NCBI GenBank assembly: GCA_035540935.1
Contig: DATLFS010000083.1
Location: 1 to 16,167 of the forward strand
DNA from: DATLFS01 sp035540935
GTDB lineage: Bacteria; Actinomycetota; CADDZG01; WHSQ01
Reading direction: 5' to 3'
Length of the DNA stretch: 16,167 bases
Below the pieces are notes generated by a model. The model was not told where the DNA came from and ran no database searches. It was given only the letters and a program-made list of their open reading frames with translations. Within the stretch, counting starts at the first letter, position 1. The number at the start of each line of letters is the position of its first letter. Position numbers and translations under genes: made by a program. This document shows, piece by piece, positions 15,043 to 16,167 of this stretch.

Positions 15043-16167
15043 ATGCTCGGCATGGTGGAGGTGTCGACGGGCGCGGCGGGGGACGAGGTGGCGGGCCTGC
15101 GGGATGAGGTGCACGTGGCGGACGCGCTCCTGCGGCTGTCGACCACGCTCAGCGACCTCCGCGATCCCGAGGAGACGCTCGCCGTCGCCGTCCGGCACAC
15201 AGCGCAGCTGCTCGGCGCGCCTCGCTGCTTCGCCGTCTCGTGGGATCCCGTCTTGCGACAGTTCTTCGTCCTGGCTCAGTGGGGGTGCGACGGTCCGCAT
15301 CTGGCGTTGATCCAGGAACTGGCGGAGAAGCCCGGTGGACTGCCCATCCTCCATGAGGCTCTGACGCAAGGCGTCGTGCAGCTCGTCGGGGATGCCGCGG
15401 CCGACCCCAGGCTCGGCGCGGAGGCGGCGATGCGTCGATCCCTGGGCTCGTACATCGCGATCCCGCTCGCCCGCGGTGGCGAGCAGCTCGGAGCACTGGC
15501 CGTGGAATTCGACGAACCACGGGTCTTCGGCACCACGGAGGAGGCGCTTGCGGAGGGCATCGGCCGCCAGGTCGCGAACGCGCTGGTGGCGTCTCGTCGC
15601 CTCGATCTGATGCGCGAGCTCCGCTCCTTCGGATTGAACGTCGGCCGCGTGACGCGCTTGGCTCCGGTGGTGCAGGAGGTAGCGGTAGGAGCCGCTCGGC
15701 TGCTGCGCGGTGATGGGGCTGCCGTTTACCTCTACGACGCGACCCAGAAGCTCCTGACGCGCACGCACACCGCCGGGGCTGTCGGCGACACGGCACCCGC
15801 TCATCTCGACCTGACCCAGGAGCCATGGAGCGGCTTGCTGGACGCGAACGTCGTGGTCCTGGCGCGCGATGAGAACGATGACGCCGAGGACGTTCGCGAG
15901 GAAGTCCCCGTGGCGATGATCGCCGCCCCGATCCTGGGTAGCGACGCGCCGCTCGCGGGGGCCGTGCTCGTCTTCTTCGACCGCTTCGTCTCCCTCGGCA
16001 AAGACGAGGCGGAGGCCCTCAGCGTCCTCGGAGCGCAATCGTCGATGGCGCTCGAGAACGCGCAACGATTCGAGCGGCAACGGCGGGTGGCGCGGTCTCT
16101 CCAGGAAGGGTTGCTGGCCACCGAGACGCCGCCGCTGCATGGTTTCCGGATCGACGCGGTGTACGAG
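15043..16167 (+). CDS. GAF-GAF PP2C (SpoIIE/RsbU-type) phosphatase, 5' part (runs off right edge)
   Basis: The frame is open from ATG 15007 to the window end; I place the start at ATG 15043 (ATG 15052 also possible) because ATG 15007 lies inside the LexA palindrome and has no ribosome site. From 15043 the 375 visible residues hold two GAF domains (about 25-185 and 195-345) and then RQRRVARSLQEGLL followed by a stretch ending HGFRIDAVYE. That junction is the characteristic entry into SpoIIE/RsbU PP2C phosphatase domains, which dephosphorylate anti-sigma-factor antagonists. The catalytic aspartates lie beyond the window, so the phosphatase call rests on the junction motif and GAF arrangement. 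No membrane segment is seen. The GAF ligands are unknown. Confidence 0.8.
   Translation, partial: MLGMVEVSTGAAGDEVAGLRDEVHVADALLRLSTTLSDLRDPEETLAVAVRHTAQLLGAPRCFAVSWDPVLRQFFVLAQWGCDGPHLALIQELAEKPGGLPILHEALTQGVVQLVGDAAADPRLGAEAAMRRSLGSYIAIPLARGGEQLGALAVEFDEPRVFGTTEEALAEGIGRQVANALVASRRLDLMRELRSFGLNVGRVTRLAPVVQEVAVGAARLLRGDGAAVYLYDATQKLLTRTHTAGAVGDTAPAHLDLTQEPWSGLLDANVVVLARDENDDAEDVREEVPVAMIAAPILGSDAPLAGAVLVFFDRFVSLGKDEAEALSVLGAQSSMALENAQRFERQRRVARSLQEGLLATETPPLHGFRIDAVYE

Overview
The window looks like chromosome of a high-GC actinobacterium (Actinomycetota), probably an uncultured or deep-branching lineage. The basis is the strong G/C bias at third codon positions, frequent GTG starts with 4-nt GTGA overlaps, a C4 zinc-ribbon protein next to RNase HI (the Rv2229c/Rv2228c arrangement of mycobacteria), a DEDDh-exonuclease/GIY-YIG protein of the Rv2191 type, and a TCGAAC-N4-GTTCGA LexA box. 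Genus cannot be told from this sequence alone.

Layout. (1) 1-1537, minus strand: a DtxR/MntR-type metal-dependent regulator followed 13 nt later by the N-terminal half of a membrane H+-pyrophosphatase (hppA) that runs off the left edge. (2) 1659-3343, plus: a coupled operon of a coiled-coil zinc-ribbon protein, RNase HI and a YdjM-like membrane protein, closed by a GC-rich hairpin. (3) 3396-8755, plus: a cobalamin (B12) riboswitch with an intrinsic terminator, then five tightly coupled genes. These are a secreted alpha/alpha-toroid protein resembling the alpha domain of transcobalamin/intrinsic factor, a membrane-anchored protein with a DUF4430-like (transcobalamin beta-like) domain, and an ECF transporter of T component, fused double ATPase and S component. 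Read together they suggest an extracellular B12-capture module feeding a dedicated ECF importer. (4) 8585-8954, plus: RNase P RNA (rnpB). The S-component reading frame runs into it without a stop, and the RNA is bracketed by an unusually long perfect inverted repeat that extends helix P1. (5) 8966-10666, minus: a soluble double-GAF histidine kinase, divergent from (6) ridA (10780-11163). (7) 11171-11389, minus: a 72-aa single-span membrane protein, divergent from (8) an M20 ArgE/DapE-type peptidase and a TenA/CADD-like diiron protein that keeps the residues tied to self-sacrificing p-aminobenzoate synthesis. (9) 13365-14984, minus: the exonuclease/UvrC-N-terminal-like protein, preceded by a perfect LexA operator at 14999-15014. 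(10) plus strand to the right edge: a GAF-GAF protein entering a SpoIIE/RsbU-type phosphatase domain, cut by the window end.

The strongest candidate for an under-described system is the riboswitch-controlled split-transcobalamin/ECF operon. The S-component/rnpB overlap, the CADD-like protein and the LexA-controlled UvrC-like nuclease are the next most useful observations. All assignments come from reading motifs; no database search was possible.
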